Shown: piece by piece, positions 10,702 to 20,134 of the stretch
How positions within the stretch are numbered: position 1 is the first letter of the stretch
How the letters are laid out: each line of letters begins with the position of its first letter
Assembly (NCBI GenBank): GCA_963736235.1
Contig: CAVTOR010000030.1
Span: 130,352 to 194,351 of the forward strand
DNA from: CAVORB01 sp963736235
GTDB lineage: Bacteria > Pseudomonadota > Gammaproteobacteria > Chromatiales > Chromatiaceae
Reading direction: 5' to 3'
Length of the DNA: 64,000 nucleotides
Translations under genes and position numbers: made by a program
Notes under the pieces: model-generated
The model's database searches: none
Seen by the model: the letters and a program-made list of their open reading frames with translations, nothing else
What the model was told of the DNA's origin: nothing

Positions 10702-11367
10702 ATGGTCATGATGCGAAATGAGATTTCGATCGCCGCGTGCTTGCTGTTGTGCGCGATGCTCTGCGCGCCCGCTTCGGCCGCAGACACCGCCGCCGGGCTC
10801 GAGACGCCGTCGCCCGGCCGGATCAGCGTAGCCAACAAGCGCGAGCTGAGGTCCATGATCGACACCGCGGCCAAGCGGCACGGTGTCGATCGGGACCTGG
10901 TGCACGCGGTGATCGCCGCGGAGTCCGGCTACAATCCCGCCGCGGTCTCCCGTGCCGGCGCCATCGGCCTGATGCAGGTGATGCCCGCCACCGCTGCAGA
11001 TTACGGCGTGGGCTCGGCGGAGGAACTGTTCGCGCCCGAGACCAACGTCAATGTCGGAACGCGCCATCTCAAGCGCCTGATCACCAAGTACCGGAGCGTC
11101 GGCCAGGCGATTGCCGCCTACAATGCCGGCGAGGGGGCGCTGGAGGCCGACAGGGCCATGACCTATCCGGAAACCCGGCGCTACGCGGTGCAGGTCATCG
11201 AGTTTTATCGGCGCAACAAGGGTAAGGCTCCGCTGAATCTGCGGGAGATTCAGATTCCGTCGCGCCGCCGGCCCAAGACTCCCTCGGTGGTGGGCAATCT
11301 GGACCCCAAACTCCATGCCGCCGACCCTGGCAACAAATCCATGCTCGTGCTGGAGTGGGAAAAGTAG
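10702..11367 (+). CDS. Lytic transglycosylase, SLT domain (paralog 1)
   Basis: The product is 221 residues starting at MVMMRNEISIA, chosen because GAGGTG lies 8 bp upstream and it begins a signal peptide (cleavage after PASA). The SLT fold (~55-170) has the catalytic Glu in VIAAESGYNP, then GAIGLMQVMPATAADYGV and IAAYNAGEGAL. It should cleave peptidoglycan in the periplasm by the lytic transglycosylase reaction. It is close in sequence to the gene at 15337-16119, which indicates a local duplication. It is divergent from the DUF3300 operon and convergent with phaB. Confidence 0.88.
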   Translation: MVMMRNEISIAACLLLCAMLCAPASAADTAAGLETPSPGRISVANKRELRSMIDTAAKRHGVDRDLVHAVIAAESGYNPAAVSRAGAIGLMQVMPATAADYGVGSAEELFAPETNVNVGTRHLKRLITKYRSVGQAIAAYNAGEGALEADRAMTYPETRRYAVQVIEFYRRNKGKAPLNLREIQIPSRRRPKTPSVVGNLDPKLHAADPGNKSMLVLEWEK

Positions 11368-11373
11368 CCGCGT

Positions 11374-11414
11374 CCCCTATCGCGGGCGCCTTGTTCGAGC
11401 GTCCGCGATAGGGG
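11374..11414. terminator. Bidirectional hairpin between slt and phaB
   Basis: Perfect 12-bp arms (11374-11385 and 11403-11414) lie in the gap between two convergent genes. The position suggests a shared terminator, although no long T-run follows. Confidence 0.6.
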
Positions 11415-11438
11415 TGGCTATGGCCGGGTTGAGACCCG

Positions 11439-12161
11439 TCAGTACATGTGCTGACCGCCGTTGATGGAGAGGGTCGAGCCGGTGATGAACTCGGCGTCGT
11501 CCGCGACCAGGAACACCACGGCACGGGCGATGTCCTCCGGTTTGCCCAGGCGGCCCATGGGGATCGTCTTGATGATCTTCGCCAAGATTTCCTGGGGCAC
11601 GGCGCGCACCATCTCGGTGTCCACGTAGCCGGGGGCGATGGCATTCACGGTGACGTGCTTCGAGGCGAGCTCCAGGGCCAGGGCCTTGGTGAAGCCGTGG
11701 ATGCCCGACTTGGCCGACGCGTAGTTCACCTGCCCGTACTGACCCGCCTGACCATTGACCGACCCGATGTTGACGATGCGCCCGAAGCCGCGCTCGCGCA
11801 TACCGCCGACCACGGAGTGGCAGGTATTGAAGCAGGACGAGAGATTGGTCTGTATGACCTTGTTCCAGGTCTCGAAGGTCATCTTGGCCAGGACGCCGTC
11901 ACGGGTGATGCCCGCGTTGTTCACCAGGATATCGATCGGCCCCACGTCCTGCTCGATCTTGGCGATGCCCGCGGTCACGGCGTCATAGTCGCTGACGTCG
12001 AATTTGTACGCCGGGATCCCGGTGCGTGCCGTGAATTCCTGGGCGGCCTTGTCGTTTCCGCCGTAATTGGCCGCGACCTTGCAGCCCGCGTTCTTGAGGG
12101 CCACGCTGATGGCCTCGCCGATACCCCGGGTGCCCCCGGTAACCAGTGCCACTCTTGCCAT
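11439..12161 (-). CDS. phaB: Acetoacetyl-CoA reductase
   Basis: PhaB reduces acetoacetyl-CoA to (R)-3-hydroxybutyryl-CoA with NADPH for polyhydroxybutyrate synthesis. The 240-residue protein is a short-chain dehydrogenase: TGGTRGIG nucleotide-binding motif, NNAGITRD, the catalytic Ser in NIGSVNGQAGQ and YASAK with Tyr and Lys, and AIAPGYVDTEMV near the end. The QAGQYGQVNYASAKSGIHGF stretch is typical of PhaB and separates it from FabG. The start at 12161 has GGAGG 5-9 bp upstream. The frame stays open further upstream but that part is not coding-like. No phaC or phaA is in this window. Confidence 0.9.
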   Translation of the reverse strand: MARVALVTGGTRGIGEAISVALKNAGCKVAANYGGNDKAAQEFTARTGIPAYKFDVSDYDAVTAGIAKIEQDVGPIDILVNNAGITRDGVLAKMTFETWNKVIQTNLSSCFNTCHSVVGGMRERGFGRIVNIGSVNGQAGQYGQVNYASAKSGIHGFTKALALELASKHVTVNAIAPGYVDTEMVRAVPQEILAKIIKTIPMGRLGKPEDIARAVVFLVADDAEFITGSTLSINGGQHMY

Positions 12162-12611
12162 TGATTCCTCCGAAATTCTGGTGGGTGTCTGCGACGGCCA
12201 GCGCCGGTTGGCTGTGTTCTTAGGGTTCGATTCGGCGCCGGCTTTGTGCGTCGGATGGGCATTCCGCCGCTCCGACCGCCCCAAGTGTAAACGCTTTGGA
12301 TGCCGCTGGCCGTAAAGTTCCGTTTGGGACGGCCTGGAAATCCATATGAAAAACCAGGAATTCCAGTGCGGTAGAAGATTGCCCCCTTGGTTTTCGGCGC
12401 GAGCAACGTGGGCCGGACCGGGATGAGCAAGGCACGTGGGAACGCACTGGTGCGGACTAGAATGAAGATAAGGGAATCCTTGTTGTTCGCGTCCCGTCCC
12501 CTGCCACGGGGCAGCCGCCGGAGGAGCCATGTCCCGCCGCGGTCTGCTTGCCGGGCGGCGACGCGAGTTGCCCGGGGTCGCGAAGTTCAGCGCCCCGAGG
12601 AGAGTATTAGA
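12162..12611. other. Intergenic region between divergent phaB and V-ATPase I genes
   Basis: This 450-bp stretch holds the 5' regions of phaB (leftward) and the V-ATPase subunit I gene (rightward). It includes a less GC-rich part around 12270-12400. I see no convincing gene, only open frames without coding composition. Confidence 0.5.
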
Positions 12612-14441
12612 ATGGATCTGCGTCCTTCGTCGGCCCGGTGGTTCGAGATCGTCGTGCCCGAGGCGGACGCGGACGATGCCATGGAGGCTTTGGCGCGTCG
12701 CGGCCGCGTTCAGTTCGAGTGGACCGGCGCCCCGGGTGATGCGGGGCAACTGGATGCGCTTGGCAGGCAGATCGCGCGTTACCGTGCATTGGCGCGCCAA
12801 TTCGGGTCCTATTGGCCCGCTCCGGTGTTCGAGCGGCGTTGCTGCACGCTCCCGGTGGAGGTGGCGGCGGAGGCTGCGCTGCGCCAGATCGAGCGTTGGC
12901 ACCGCGATGCGTCTCCCTTGCTCGAGCGCATGGAGGACCTCCAGCACCGGCAGAGTGTGCTCGGCCTTTGGGGACCCCTGCTGGAGTCCCTGGCCGGCAC
13001 CGACCTGGACCTCGGTGCGCTGAGCGCCGCAGGCCCGGTGCTTGCCGGCTTCTGCCTGCTGACGCCGTTAGGCGATTCCACCGCGAAACCCTCCGGCGGG
13101 CTTCACGCCGATCTGCGGGCGGGCGGTCGGCGGGTCTTGCTCGGCATTGTCCCGCGCGAAGATCTCGGCGGGATGTGCGCGCCGAATCAGAACTCGTCGG
13201 TCGAGTGCATCCCCGTACCCGAATGGTTCTCCGGGTCGGCGCCGGCCTGCGCCCAGGAGCTGCCGTTACGCCTTGCGGGGCACCGGCGCGAGGCCCTGGG
13301 TCTGGAGCGGGAGCTTGGGCGCTTGGCCGATGCGCGCGGCGTCCACCGCGCCGCCGGGGTGATGGAGCGGGTCGACTGGTTCCGCGAGACGGCGCGCAAC
13401 ATCCGCTGCGACGGCCGCTATTGCTGGATCACCGGCTGGACCAGCGAGGGCGAAGGAGGCGAACTCGACCGGGCGCTGCGGGATGTCGGCGTGAAGTCGG
13501 ATGTCGCTTTCGTGGATCCGCCGGTGGATGCAGCTCTGCCCTCGGTGCTGCGCAATCCCGTCTGGCTCAGGCCCTTCGAGGTCTTTACTCGCGCGGTCGG
13601 CGTTCCCGGGGTCCAAGAGGCGGACCCGACCACATGGGTCGCCCTGCTGGTCCCCCTGCTGTTCGGGTACATGTGCGGGGATGTGGGTCACGGGGCGGTG
13701 ATACTCGCGGCCGGCCTCCTGCTCCGACGGCGGACGCGGCTGTGGCCTCTGCTCGTGTTCTGCGGCGCCGCCGCCACCGTCTTCGGCTTCGTCTACGGGG
13801 GCGTGTTCGGCTACGAGCACTTGCTGGATCCGCTTTGGGTCGCGCCGATGGACGACCCGCTCGCGGTGCTCCTGGTACCGCTGCTGTTCGGTGCCCTGGT
13901 GCTATCGGGCGGCGTCCTGCTGCATGTGGTCCAGACCTGCTGGCGCGGGCAGGGACGCTCGGAGGGGGCCGTGGACGCGGCGCAACTGCTGGTGTACTGG
14001 GGAATCCTGCTGGCCTTTCTCGACCCGCGCCTGGCCTGGCTCTCGGTCATCGGGGCAGCGCTGTGCGTCGCGAGCCGATGGTGGGCGGAGCGCACGGCGA
14101 TTTCTATCCTGGCGGCGCTGGGTAGTCAGCTCGAGAGTACCTTCTCCCTGCTCCTCAACACCCTGTCGTTTGCCCGCGTCGGTGCCTTCGCCCTCGCCCA
14201 CGCCGCGCTCGAGACCGCGATCATGGCCATCGCCGACGGCGTCTCGACGCTGGCGGGCGTCGCGGTCATCGTGGTGGTCGGCAACCTGCTGGTGATCGTG
14301 CTGGAAGGCCTGGTGGTCAGCATACAGACCACGCGCCTCGTCCTGTTCGAGTTCTTCGTGCGTTTCTTCGAGGGTGGAGGACGGCCGTTCCGCCCGGCTT
14401 CGCCGCCCCCCGCGGGGCCTGCGCCCAAACAAACTCGTTAG
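12612..14441 (+). CDS. V-type ATPase 116-kDa/subunit I family protein
   Basis: The 609-residue protein has the two-part architecture of V/A-ATPase subunit a/I: a soluble N-terminal half (~1-330) and a membrane half with about seven helices. The membrane half has LLVPLLFGYMCGDVGHG, FGFVYGGVFGYE and the helix with the essential Arg, LLNTLSFARVGAFALAHAAL, then FVRFFEGGGRPFRP. In V-ATPases this subunit forms the ion half-channel against the rotor ring. The start at 12612 follows GAGGAG; the frame is open further upstream but lacks coding character. No other V-ATPase subunit follows, so it is an orphan here. Confidence 0.85.
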   Translation: MDLRPSSARWFEIVVPEADADDAMEALARRGRVQFEWTGAPGDAGQLDALGRQIARYRALARQFGSYWPAPVFERRCCTLPVEVAAEAALRQIERWHRDASPLLERMEDLQHRQSVLGLWGPLLESLAGTDLDLGALSAAGPVLAGFCLLTPLGDSTAKPSGGLHADLRAGGRRVLLGIVPREDLGGMCAPNQNSSVECIPVPEWFSGSAPACAQELPLRLAGHRREALGLERELGRLADARGVHRAAGVMERVDWFRETARNIRCDGRYCWITGWTSEGEGGELDRALRDVGVKSDVAFVDPPVDAALPSVLRNPVWLRPFEVFTRAVGVPGVQEADPTTWVALLVPLLFGYMCGDVGHGAVILAAGLLLRRRTRLWPLLVFCGAAATVFGFVYGGVFGYEHLLDPLWVAPMDDPLAVLLVPLLFGALVLSGGVLLHVVQTCWRGQGRSEGAVDAAQLLVYWGILLAFLDPRLAWLSVIGAALCVASRWWAERTAISILAALGSQLESTFSLLLNTLSFARVGAFALAHAALETAIMAIADGVSTLAGVAVIVVVGNLLVIVLEGLVVSIQTTRLVLFEFFVRFFEGGGRPFRPASPPPAGPAPKQTR

Positions 14442-14498
14442 TTGTCGGGTGCTTCGGATAAACTACTGGAACTCCGAAGTTTTCCGGCGAATTCAACC

Positions 14499-15278
14499 AT
14501 GGGTGTCAAAGTCAAGGCCGCGGCTGTCGTGCTGACCTTCATCGTCTGGGGGCTCGCGGGTGGCCTGTTCGGCAGCCTGTTCGCCGGTCTTCACCAGGTG
14601 CTCGTCGTGATCGGGCTCAGCGGCTGGCAGCCGCTGGTGGTGGGCGCGGCCGCGGCTGCGATGACGACCTCCGCCTTCTACAGCGCCATGCCCGTGGCCC
14701 TGGTGGGCGCCATGGCCGGCGTCCTGGCCTCCATCGGCTACCTGATGGTGAGCGGTCACCAGGTGCGCCTGCTGATGATCGCTGGTGTGGCGGCGGTGGC
14801 GGGATTCATCGTCGGCGGTTTCTACTCGTGGATGGCCACGGGGGGCGGCAGGCCGCTGGCTGAGACCCTGACCGGGCTGCTGGCGGGCATTGTGGCGGGC
14901 GCTCTGCTGTGGGCCGGCCTGCTGCTGTACGGCGAAGAACTGGGCATGTTCGTGCTCGCCGCCGGCGTGGTCTCCCTGGTCGGCAGCCTGTTCAAGCTCT
15001 CGGAGCGCGGCATCGTCTCCGCCATTTCCGGGCGCTGCCCACGCGGCATCTCGGCGCCGGTGGTGGCGGCCCTGATCGCATCCGTGGTCGGCGCGAGCGT
15101 GTGGATCATGGGCGGAACAACGGCGGCGGCGCTGGATCCTACGACCAAGGGCGCAATCGATCAGGTGTTGCACCAGGTGCCTGCCGGCTTCTTCGGCGGG
15201 ATGCTCGGGGGGGCAATTACCGGTGCGGTGCTGGAGTTGTTCGGGATGCATCTGGAGGACGATGAGCACGTGGTGTAG
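14499..15278 (+). CDS. Gly/Ala-rich polytopic membrane protein, unknown
   Basis: The ~259-residue product begins at MGVKVKAAAVV. A TTG directly after the preceding stop (14442) is an alternative start. It consists of about seven hydrophobic Gly/Ala-rich segments, many with GxxxG spacing (VVLTFIVWGLAGGLFGSLFAG, GFFGGMLGGAITGAVLELFG), and ends in an acidic tail. It starts 57 bp after the V-ATPase subunit I gene on the same strand, so the two are probably co-transcribed. I do not recognise the family. It does not look like the two-helix hairpin repeat of a rotor c/K subunit. Confidence 0.6.
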   Translation: MGVKVKAAAVVLTFIVWGLAGGLFGSLFAGLHQVLVVIGLSGWQPLVVGAAAAAMTTSAFYSAMPVALVGAMAGVLASIGYLMVSGHQVRLLMIAGVAAVAGFIVGGFYSWMATGGGRPLAETLTGLLAGIVAGALLWAGLLLYGEELGMFVLAAGVVSLVGSLFKLSERGIVSAISGRCPRGISAPVVAALIASVVGASVWIMGGTTAAALDPTTKGAIDQVLHQVPAGFFGGMLGGAITGAVLELFGMHLEDDEHVV

Positions 15279-15336
15279 GGGCCGGACCTCGCCTCATCGG
15301 TTACACTGAGCGCGATAAAACGGGAAGCGAAAGTCC

Positions 15337-16119
15337 ATGCGAAGATCATCTGCCCTGCTGCTATTCGGCCTTTGGCTCGCGCTGCCAACGCAGGCGCAAG
15401 CGGAGGGTGGCGGCAGTCCGGCGAGCGAGGCCGGTGCAGAACGGGTCGAATCCGCGTCTGCCTCGGCGGAGGAGGCTAGGTCAAAAGCCGCGCCGGCGGT
15501 CCCCCGAAAGTCCGAACTCCGGCCCCTGATCGCGGGTGCGGCCAAGCGTCACGGGGTCGAACTGGCCCTGGTGAACGCGGTGATCGCCGCGGAGTCGGCG
15601 TACGACCCGCAAGCCGTTTCCCGCGCCGGGGCCATCGGCCTGATGCAGGTCATGCCTGCCACCGCCGCGGACTATGGCGTTGCGGACGCGGCGCGCCTGT
15701 TCGATCCCAAGGTGAACGTGGAGACCGGTATCCGCCATCTCAGGCGCCTGCTCTCCAAGTACAACAACGACTACGGGCGCGCCATCATGGCCTACAATGC
15801 CGGCGAGGGCGTGGTCGACCGCACCAACAGCTACGTCACCTACGCCGAGACTCTCGCCTACACCGAGGCCGTGATCAGGCAGTACCGCCGCAACGGCGGC
15901 ACCCAGCCTACCGAGGACGCCCTGAGGAAGGTCAAGCTGCTGCGCGGCATGAAGAATTCCGGTAAGGCGCAACGTCTCCTGGCGCAGTACCTGGACCTTT
16001 CCCTCCCCGAAATGCGGGTGCGTCATAACCGTTCGATCCGGCTCGTGGACCCCGGACTCAACGATGAAGGTCCCAAGAGCCGCCCAATGATCGTGCTCGA
16101 ATCGCGCAAGGGCGACTGA
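15337..16119 (+). CDS. Lytic transglycosylase, SLT domain (paralog 2)
   Basis: The 260-residue protein has a signal peptide (MRRSSALLLFGLWLALPTQA), a low-complexity Ala/Glu/Ser linker and an SLT domain. The catalytic Glu is in VIAAESAYDP, followed by GAIGLMQVMPATAADYGV and IMAYNAGEGVV. It cleaves peptidoglycan in the periplasm. The C-terminal ~70 residues extend beyond the domain and end MIVLESRKGD, matching the MLVLEWEK ending of the paralog at 10702-11367. The pair are therefore duplicates with conserved tails. Confidence 0.88.
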   Translation: MRRSSALLLFGLWLALPTQAQAEGGGSPASEAGAERVESASASAEEARSKAAPAVPRKSELRPLIAGAAKRHGVELALVNAVIAAESAYDPQAVSRAGAIGLMQVMPATAADYGVADAARLFDPKVNVETGIRHLRRLLSKYNNDYGRAIMAYNAGEGVVDRTNSYVTYAETLAYTEAVIRQYRRNGGTQPTEDALRKVKLLRGMKNSGKAQRLLAQYLDLSLPEMRVRHNRSIRLVDPGLNDEGPKSRPMIVLESRKGD

Positions 16120-16181
16120 GTCCTGACCGGCGCGTGGCGCCGATTTTCCGGTGCTCGGCTCCCCCAAGCGCCCGCGACTGG

Positions 16182-16517
16182 TCAATCCGCGGTCAAGGAA
16201 AACGCCGCCTCCGCGGTGACCTTGTCGATGCGGATGCGCATCTCGCGGTAGGCGTTCTGGGCCATCGGCTCGTCTCCGCAGCTGCAACCCCCGACGGTCT
16301 CGACGAAGAAGATCCCGACCTTGACCCAAACGGCCGCCGCGTCCTCGGCGGCATCCAGTATGGTGAAGGTGGCATTGGCGTCATCGACGACGCCGCCCTG
16401 CGGCGCGGCCGCTTGCAGGGGCAGGACGCCGGCTGGGAGGTCCGCCAGCTCGGACTTCAGGGTTTGCTGGAAGCAATCCGACTGCCAGTCACCCAGTGCG
16501 CGCGCGAGGGTTGCCAT
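16182..16517 (-). CDS. Small conserved hypothetical protein with CSCGD motif
   Basis: The 111-residue product has AAGAGG about 10 bp before the ATG. The first half is helical (WQSDCFQQTLKSELADLPAG). The second half is a beta-rich FTILDAAEDAAAVWVKVGIFFVETVGGCSCGDEP that continues to YREMRIRIDKVTAEAAF. The paired Cys in GCSCGD may bind a metal. I recall no name for the family. It lies between the second lytic transglycosylase (convergent) and the radical SAM gene on the same strand. Confidence 0.6.
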   Translation of the reverse strand: MATLARALGDWQSDCFQQTLKSELADLPAGVLPLQAAAPQGGVVDDANATFTILDAAEDAAAVWVKVGIFFVETVGGCSCGDEPMAQNAYREMRIRIDKVTAEAAFSLTAD

Positions 16518-16589
16518 CGCCGTTGAACCTCTTGGTCATGAGACGGGACCTGTCGTTTGGGGTAGAGCCGCGCTGCGTCAACTCGCTGG

Positions 16590-18309
16590 TCACGGGAGGG
16601 CGGCGAGTCGCCTGGTCAGGTGCAGGCGCACCTCCGGGTCGTCGGTCAGGGTGTGGAACAGATGGTGGGGTCCCGTGGCGGCGTCGATCCGGGCCTGGAG
16701 ATCGCCGCGGACCTCGGCGTAGAAGTCGAGCAGCCGCAGATCGAAGGTCCGCAAGCGCGGCGGTCAGCGGGTCCTTGCGATGGCGGGCCAGAATCCGCTC
16801 GCCGCCGTCGCGGTGGAAATCGCCAAGACACAGATGGACGGCGGAGAACAGGGTGACCCAGCCGTTGTACCAGAGCATCAGATCGGTATCGAACGCCTCG
16901 GCAGGATGTCCGTTTCCTGCCAGGACTTGCGCCAGCAGGTCCCGCTCCTTGACGGTCTCCCCTTCGTCCAGAAGCCGCGCTCGCCCATAGGCGTCCACCG
17001 TGGAACTGGTAAGCAGGATCGGCCGGTCCGGGTAGCGGGCGAGGACGAAGCTGGCGTCCTTGAGCACGGGCGCGGTCTTGTCCGGATCGTGGGGGTGGCG
17101 CTTCAGCCTGGGAGATGGGGCGGAGGACAGGACCCGCAGTCGGTGTCCGCGCCGCCCCAGCTCGTGCGTGAGTCGCCCGAACACCCCGCGTCTGAGCACG
17201 TCCATCGAGAAGTTCAGCGCGGTCTGCTTGTGCACCAGGCAGAGCTGGACCTCACGGTAGCCCGGAGCGCATTCCACGATATTCGCGATCTTGGCCACCG
17301 GGATGCGTTCCCTCAGCTTCCCGCGCTTGTCCAGCGTCACCTCCTGGTGGAACTCGTCGAAGCTGATCTGCAGCAGAACGCGGGCCTGGGGCCAGCTCCG
17401 GGGACGCTGCCGCACGGCCGCCGCCATGTCGCCGAGCACCCGGCGCGTCGTCTCGATGTCGTTGGCGAAGTCGCCGTTGAGCAGGATGGCGAAGCCCCGC
17501 ACCCTGCTCATGGAGCGGATGGCGCGCGTGAAGGTGTCGAGATGGCGGGTCAGGTCGCCGCCGGTGAAGAGCAGGTTATCGGTGTGGGCGTTGACCCACC
17601 GGAACAGGGGCTCCGGGTCCGGTACGCCGCGCATCGGCGGCCGCCAGATAAACATGCAGTGGCGGCAGGTCTGGGGGCACCCCATCGCAGGGATCAGTCC
17701 GAGCTTGGCGAATCGCTCGCCGCCGCCGGGATCGGGCAGGGCGTCGATCAGCGCCAGGCGCTCCAGGTCCTCCCGGCCGAGCAGGTCCCGGTAGCGCGCT
17801 CGCTCCAGGCGGCCGAGTTCGCTGTAGGCCTGTTTCGAGGTCTGCGAGAACAGCCCGAGCCCTTCCCAGGCCGACAACATCGCGCCCGCGACGCGATCGG
17901 CGTCTCCCCCGCGCTCCGCGAGCAGTTCCTTGATCTGGTCCGCTTGAATATGGGACCCGGCGGGTGCGGCAGAGAGCCTTTCGACGTAGCCGCGGACGAA
18001 GGCACCGGCGTCCGCGGATGTCAACAGCAGTTCCATCAGGAAACGGCGCGCGGGGTTGCGGAACACCGCCAGCAGCCCGGCGCGGTGCGCGGACGGCACG
18101 TTGGCTCTCAGCCAGTGATAGGCGTAGAGATAGCTCAGGGGGAAGCTGAGCGCATCCGCATCTGGGTGGTCGCCGAGGAGCTGGCGCATCGCCCCGCCCG
18201 TCATGCGGTTGACCTCGGCCTTGAAGCGCTGGCGCAGGCCGCCGAGGAAGATGCTCTCCAGCCCCGCGGGATGGGCTGTGATTTCCACGCGTCGGCTCTG
18301 CGGACTCAT
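16590..18309 (-). CDS. Radical SAM protein of unknown substrate (one frameshift)
   Basis: The corrected product is about 572 residues starting MSPQSRRVEITAHPAG. The [4Fe-4S]/SAM motif is GCPQTCRHCMF (CxxxCxxC) at ~residue 210, followed by LLFTGGDLTRHLDTF, which resembles the GGE-type SAM-binding strand. An N-terminal ~200-residue helical domain precedes the radical SAM core. A single inserted T near 16752 shifts the frame close to the C-terminus. The corrected end reads FDLRLLDFYAEV...LTRRLAALP with a stop at 16590-16592. It is divergently transcribed from a LysR regulator 189 bp away, which may control it. I see no peptide-maturase SPASM cysteines or precursor gene nearby. Confidence 0.75.
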
Positions 18310-18498
18310 GGATCGCACCCTACCCAAGAGCGTGGCTCCGCGGCAAGCATGGAACCTCTGGTACGGTCCCTGCCGGATTCGCGCGCCCGATCTGTCGTAG
18401 ACTCTTGCCAGGCAGATGGGGAGAAAGGGTGTCGCGCTCGGCGCTGGAATTCTCGCCAGTGCGCGATCGCCTGCGGCAACGAAGATGATGTGGGCACT

Positions 18499-19347
18499 AT
18501 GGATATCGTCCTGTTGAAGACCTTCCTGGAGGTGGCGCGCACACGCCATTTCGGCAAGGCTGCGGAGGCGCTCTGCGTGACCCAGTCCTCGGTCAGCGCG
18601 CGCATCAAACTGTTGGAGTCGACGCTCGGGCTGGAGCTGTTCAGCCGCAAGCGCAATGACATCCAGCTCACCCCCGCCGGGCACCGGCTGCAGCGGCATG
18701 CGGAGACGATCGTGCGCAGCTGGACCCGGGTGCGCCAGGAGCTCGCGCTGAGCGGTCGCTTCGCCAAGACCCTGGCGATCGGCGCGCAGGCGGACCTGTG
18801 GCCGGCCTTCGTGCGCGACTGGGTGCTGGCGTTGCGTCGCACGCGGCGGGATCTGGCCTTGCAGGTGGAGATCTTGACGGCGGAGGCCCTGGTCCAACGT
18901 CTGACGACCAACCAGATCGACATCGCGTTTTTGTTCGAGCCGCCGCAGCTGGCGGAGATCATCCTGGACCAGATGGCGCGTATCCCCCTGGTGATGGTTT
19001 CGGACCAGCCGGGGCTGACGGCCGACGCGGCGATGCAAAGGGGCTACGTGCTCGTCGATTGGGGCAGCACCTTTATGCTCAGCCATTCCCGGCACTTCCC
19101 CGACCTTCCCGCCTCGGCGCTGCGCGTCTCGCAAGGCGGGATGGCGCTCGATCTCCTGCGTAGGGATGGCGGCAGCGCCTATCTCGCGCGGCAGATGGTG
19201 GGAGGTGCGCTCGATCGCGGCGAGCTTCACCTGGTCGCGGATGCGCCCATCATCGAGCGCCACGCGTATGCGGTGTACAAGGGGGACAGCGAGAACCTGG
19301 AATTGCTCGGGGATTTGCTTCGCCTCGGGGTACGGAAGTCCGGCTGA
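18499..19347 (+). CDS. LysR-family transcriptional regulator (HdfR-like)
   Basis: The 282-residue protein begins MDIVLLKTFLEVARTRHFGKAA with the winged helix-turn-helix (VTQSSVSARIKLLE) in residues 1-60 and a LysR co-inducer domain after ~90. The sequence LFSRKRNDIQLTPAGHRL is typical of the HdfR subgroup. The start is set by the conserved N-terminus, although the frame is open upstream. It is divergent from the radical SAM gene, and the 189-bp shared region (18310-18498) is the likely binding site. The ligand is unknown. Confidence 0.85.
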   Translation: MDIVLLKTFLEVARTRHFGKAAEALCVTQSSVSARIKLLESTLGLELFSRKRNDIQLTPAGHRLQRHAETIVRSWTRVRQELALSGRFAKTLAIGAQADLWPAFVRDWVLALRRTRRDLALQVEILTAEALVQRLTTNQIDIAFLFEPPQLAEIILDQMARIPLVMVSDQPGLTADAAMQRGYVLVDWGSTFMLSHSRHFPDLPASALRVSQGGMALDLLRRDGGSAYLARQMVGGALDRGELHLVADAPIIERHAYAVYKGDSENLELLGDLLRLGVRKSG

Positions 19348-19369
19348 CGTCGGCTTGCGATGATCCCCG

Positions 19370-20134
19370 CTAGGCTACCGGCTGACCGGGGGGCGGCGGC
19401 GAGAGCTCCCAGTCGAAGCGCGGCAAATTGTCGAAGGCGTTGCGGATGCCCAGGTTCCAGCTTTGGGACATCTGCTTGAGCAGGGGCGAGTCCGCTTCAA
19501 GCTTCAGGCGATGACTGAGCATCAGGCTGTCCTTGGGGTAGACCGCCACCTCGAAGGGCGGGCCCACGGTGACGTTCGAGCGGGACGTGGCGTCCAGCGA
19601 CACGACGCAGAGCCTGGCCCCGTCGTCCAGGCTGAGCTTGGGGGTTGCGATGCGGTCGAGGGCGGGCTTCCCGTATTTGTTCTCCCCGATCTGCAGATAG
19701 GGGGTTTCGGGGGATGCGGCGAAGTAGTTGCCCTGGGGGTAGATGAGGAAAAGCCCGTGGGCCTCGCCCGCGATCTGCCCGCCGAGGATCAGGGTCGTTT
19801 CCGCGCTGACGCCGCTTTGCTGCAGCGCCGGACCATGATCGCGCTGCACGCCGAGACTGACCTTGCCGACGTACTCCGCCGCCTCGAACAGGTAGCGCGC
19901 GCTCAGCAGATTGGCGTCTTCTCCGGGCTGCTTCAGGTCGCGGCGTATACGGTTCAGCACCTCCTGGGTGGTGGCGAGATTGCCGGCGGACAGCAGCATG
20001 AAAATGCGGTCCGGGGCCGGGGTGAATACGTGCAGCTTGCTGAAGGTAGTGACATAGTCGACCCCCGCGTTGGTGCGCGAGTCCGACGCCACCACCAGGC
20101 CCTGATCCAGGACCAGACCGAGGCAATAGGTCAT
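19370..20134 (-). CDS. Anbu, ancestral proteasome-type protease
   Basis: The 254-residue protein begins MTYCLGLVLDQGLVVASDSRTNAGVDYV. Thr2 would become the N-terminal nucleophile after Met removal, as in Anbu (COG3484). LDATSRSNVTVGPPFEV and DGARLCVVSL are also family-like. Anbu assembles into an open helical ring related to proteasome beta subunits; its substrate is not established. GGGGAG precedes the ATG. Anbu genes are normally linked with circularly permuted ATP-grasp, alpha-E and transglutaminase genes. Here the first two are divergent, starting 194 bp away, and no transglutaminase gene is seen. Confidence 0.9.
   Translation of the reverse strand: MTYCLGLVLDQGLVVASDSRTNAGVDYVTTFSKLHVFTPAPDRIFMLLSAGNLATTQEVLNRIRRDLKQPGEDANLLSARYLFEAAEYVGKVSLGVQRDHGPALQQSGVSAETTLILGGQIAGEAHGLFLIYPQGNYFAASPETPYLQIGENKYGKPALDRIATPKLSLDDGARLCVVSLDATSRSNVTVGPPFEVAVYPKDSLMLSHRLKLEADSPLLKQMSQSWNLGIRNAFDNLPRFDWELSPPPPGQPVA

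Noticed and set aside
18310..19263. N-terminal extension of the radical SAM frame to 19263
   Set aside because: This part is antisense to the LysR gene and has no radical SAM-like sequence; the ATG at 18309 gives the natural start.
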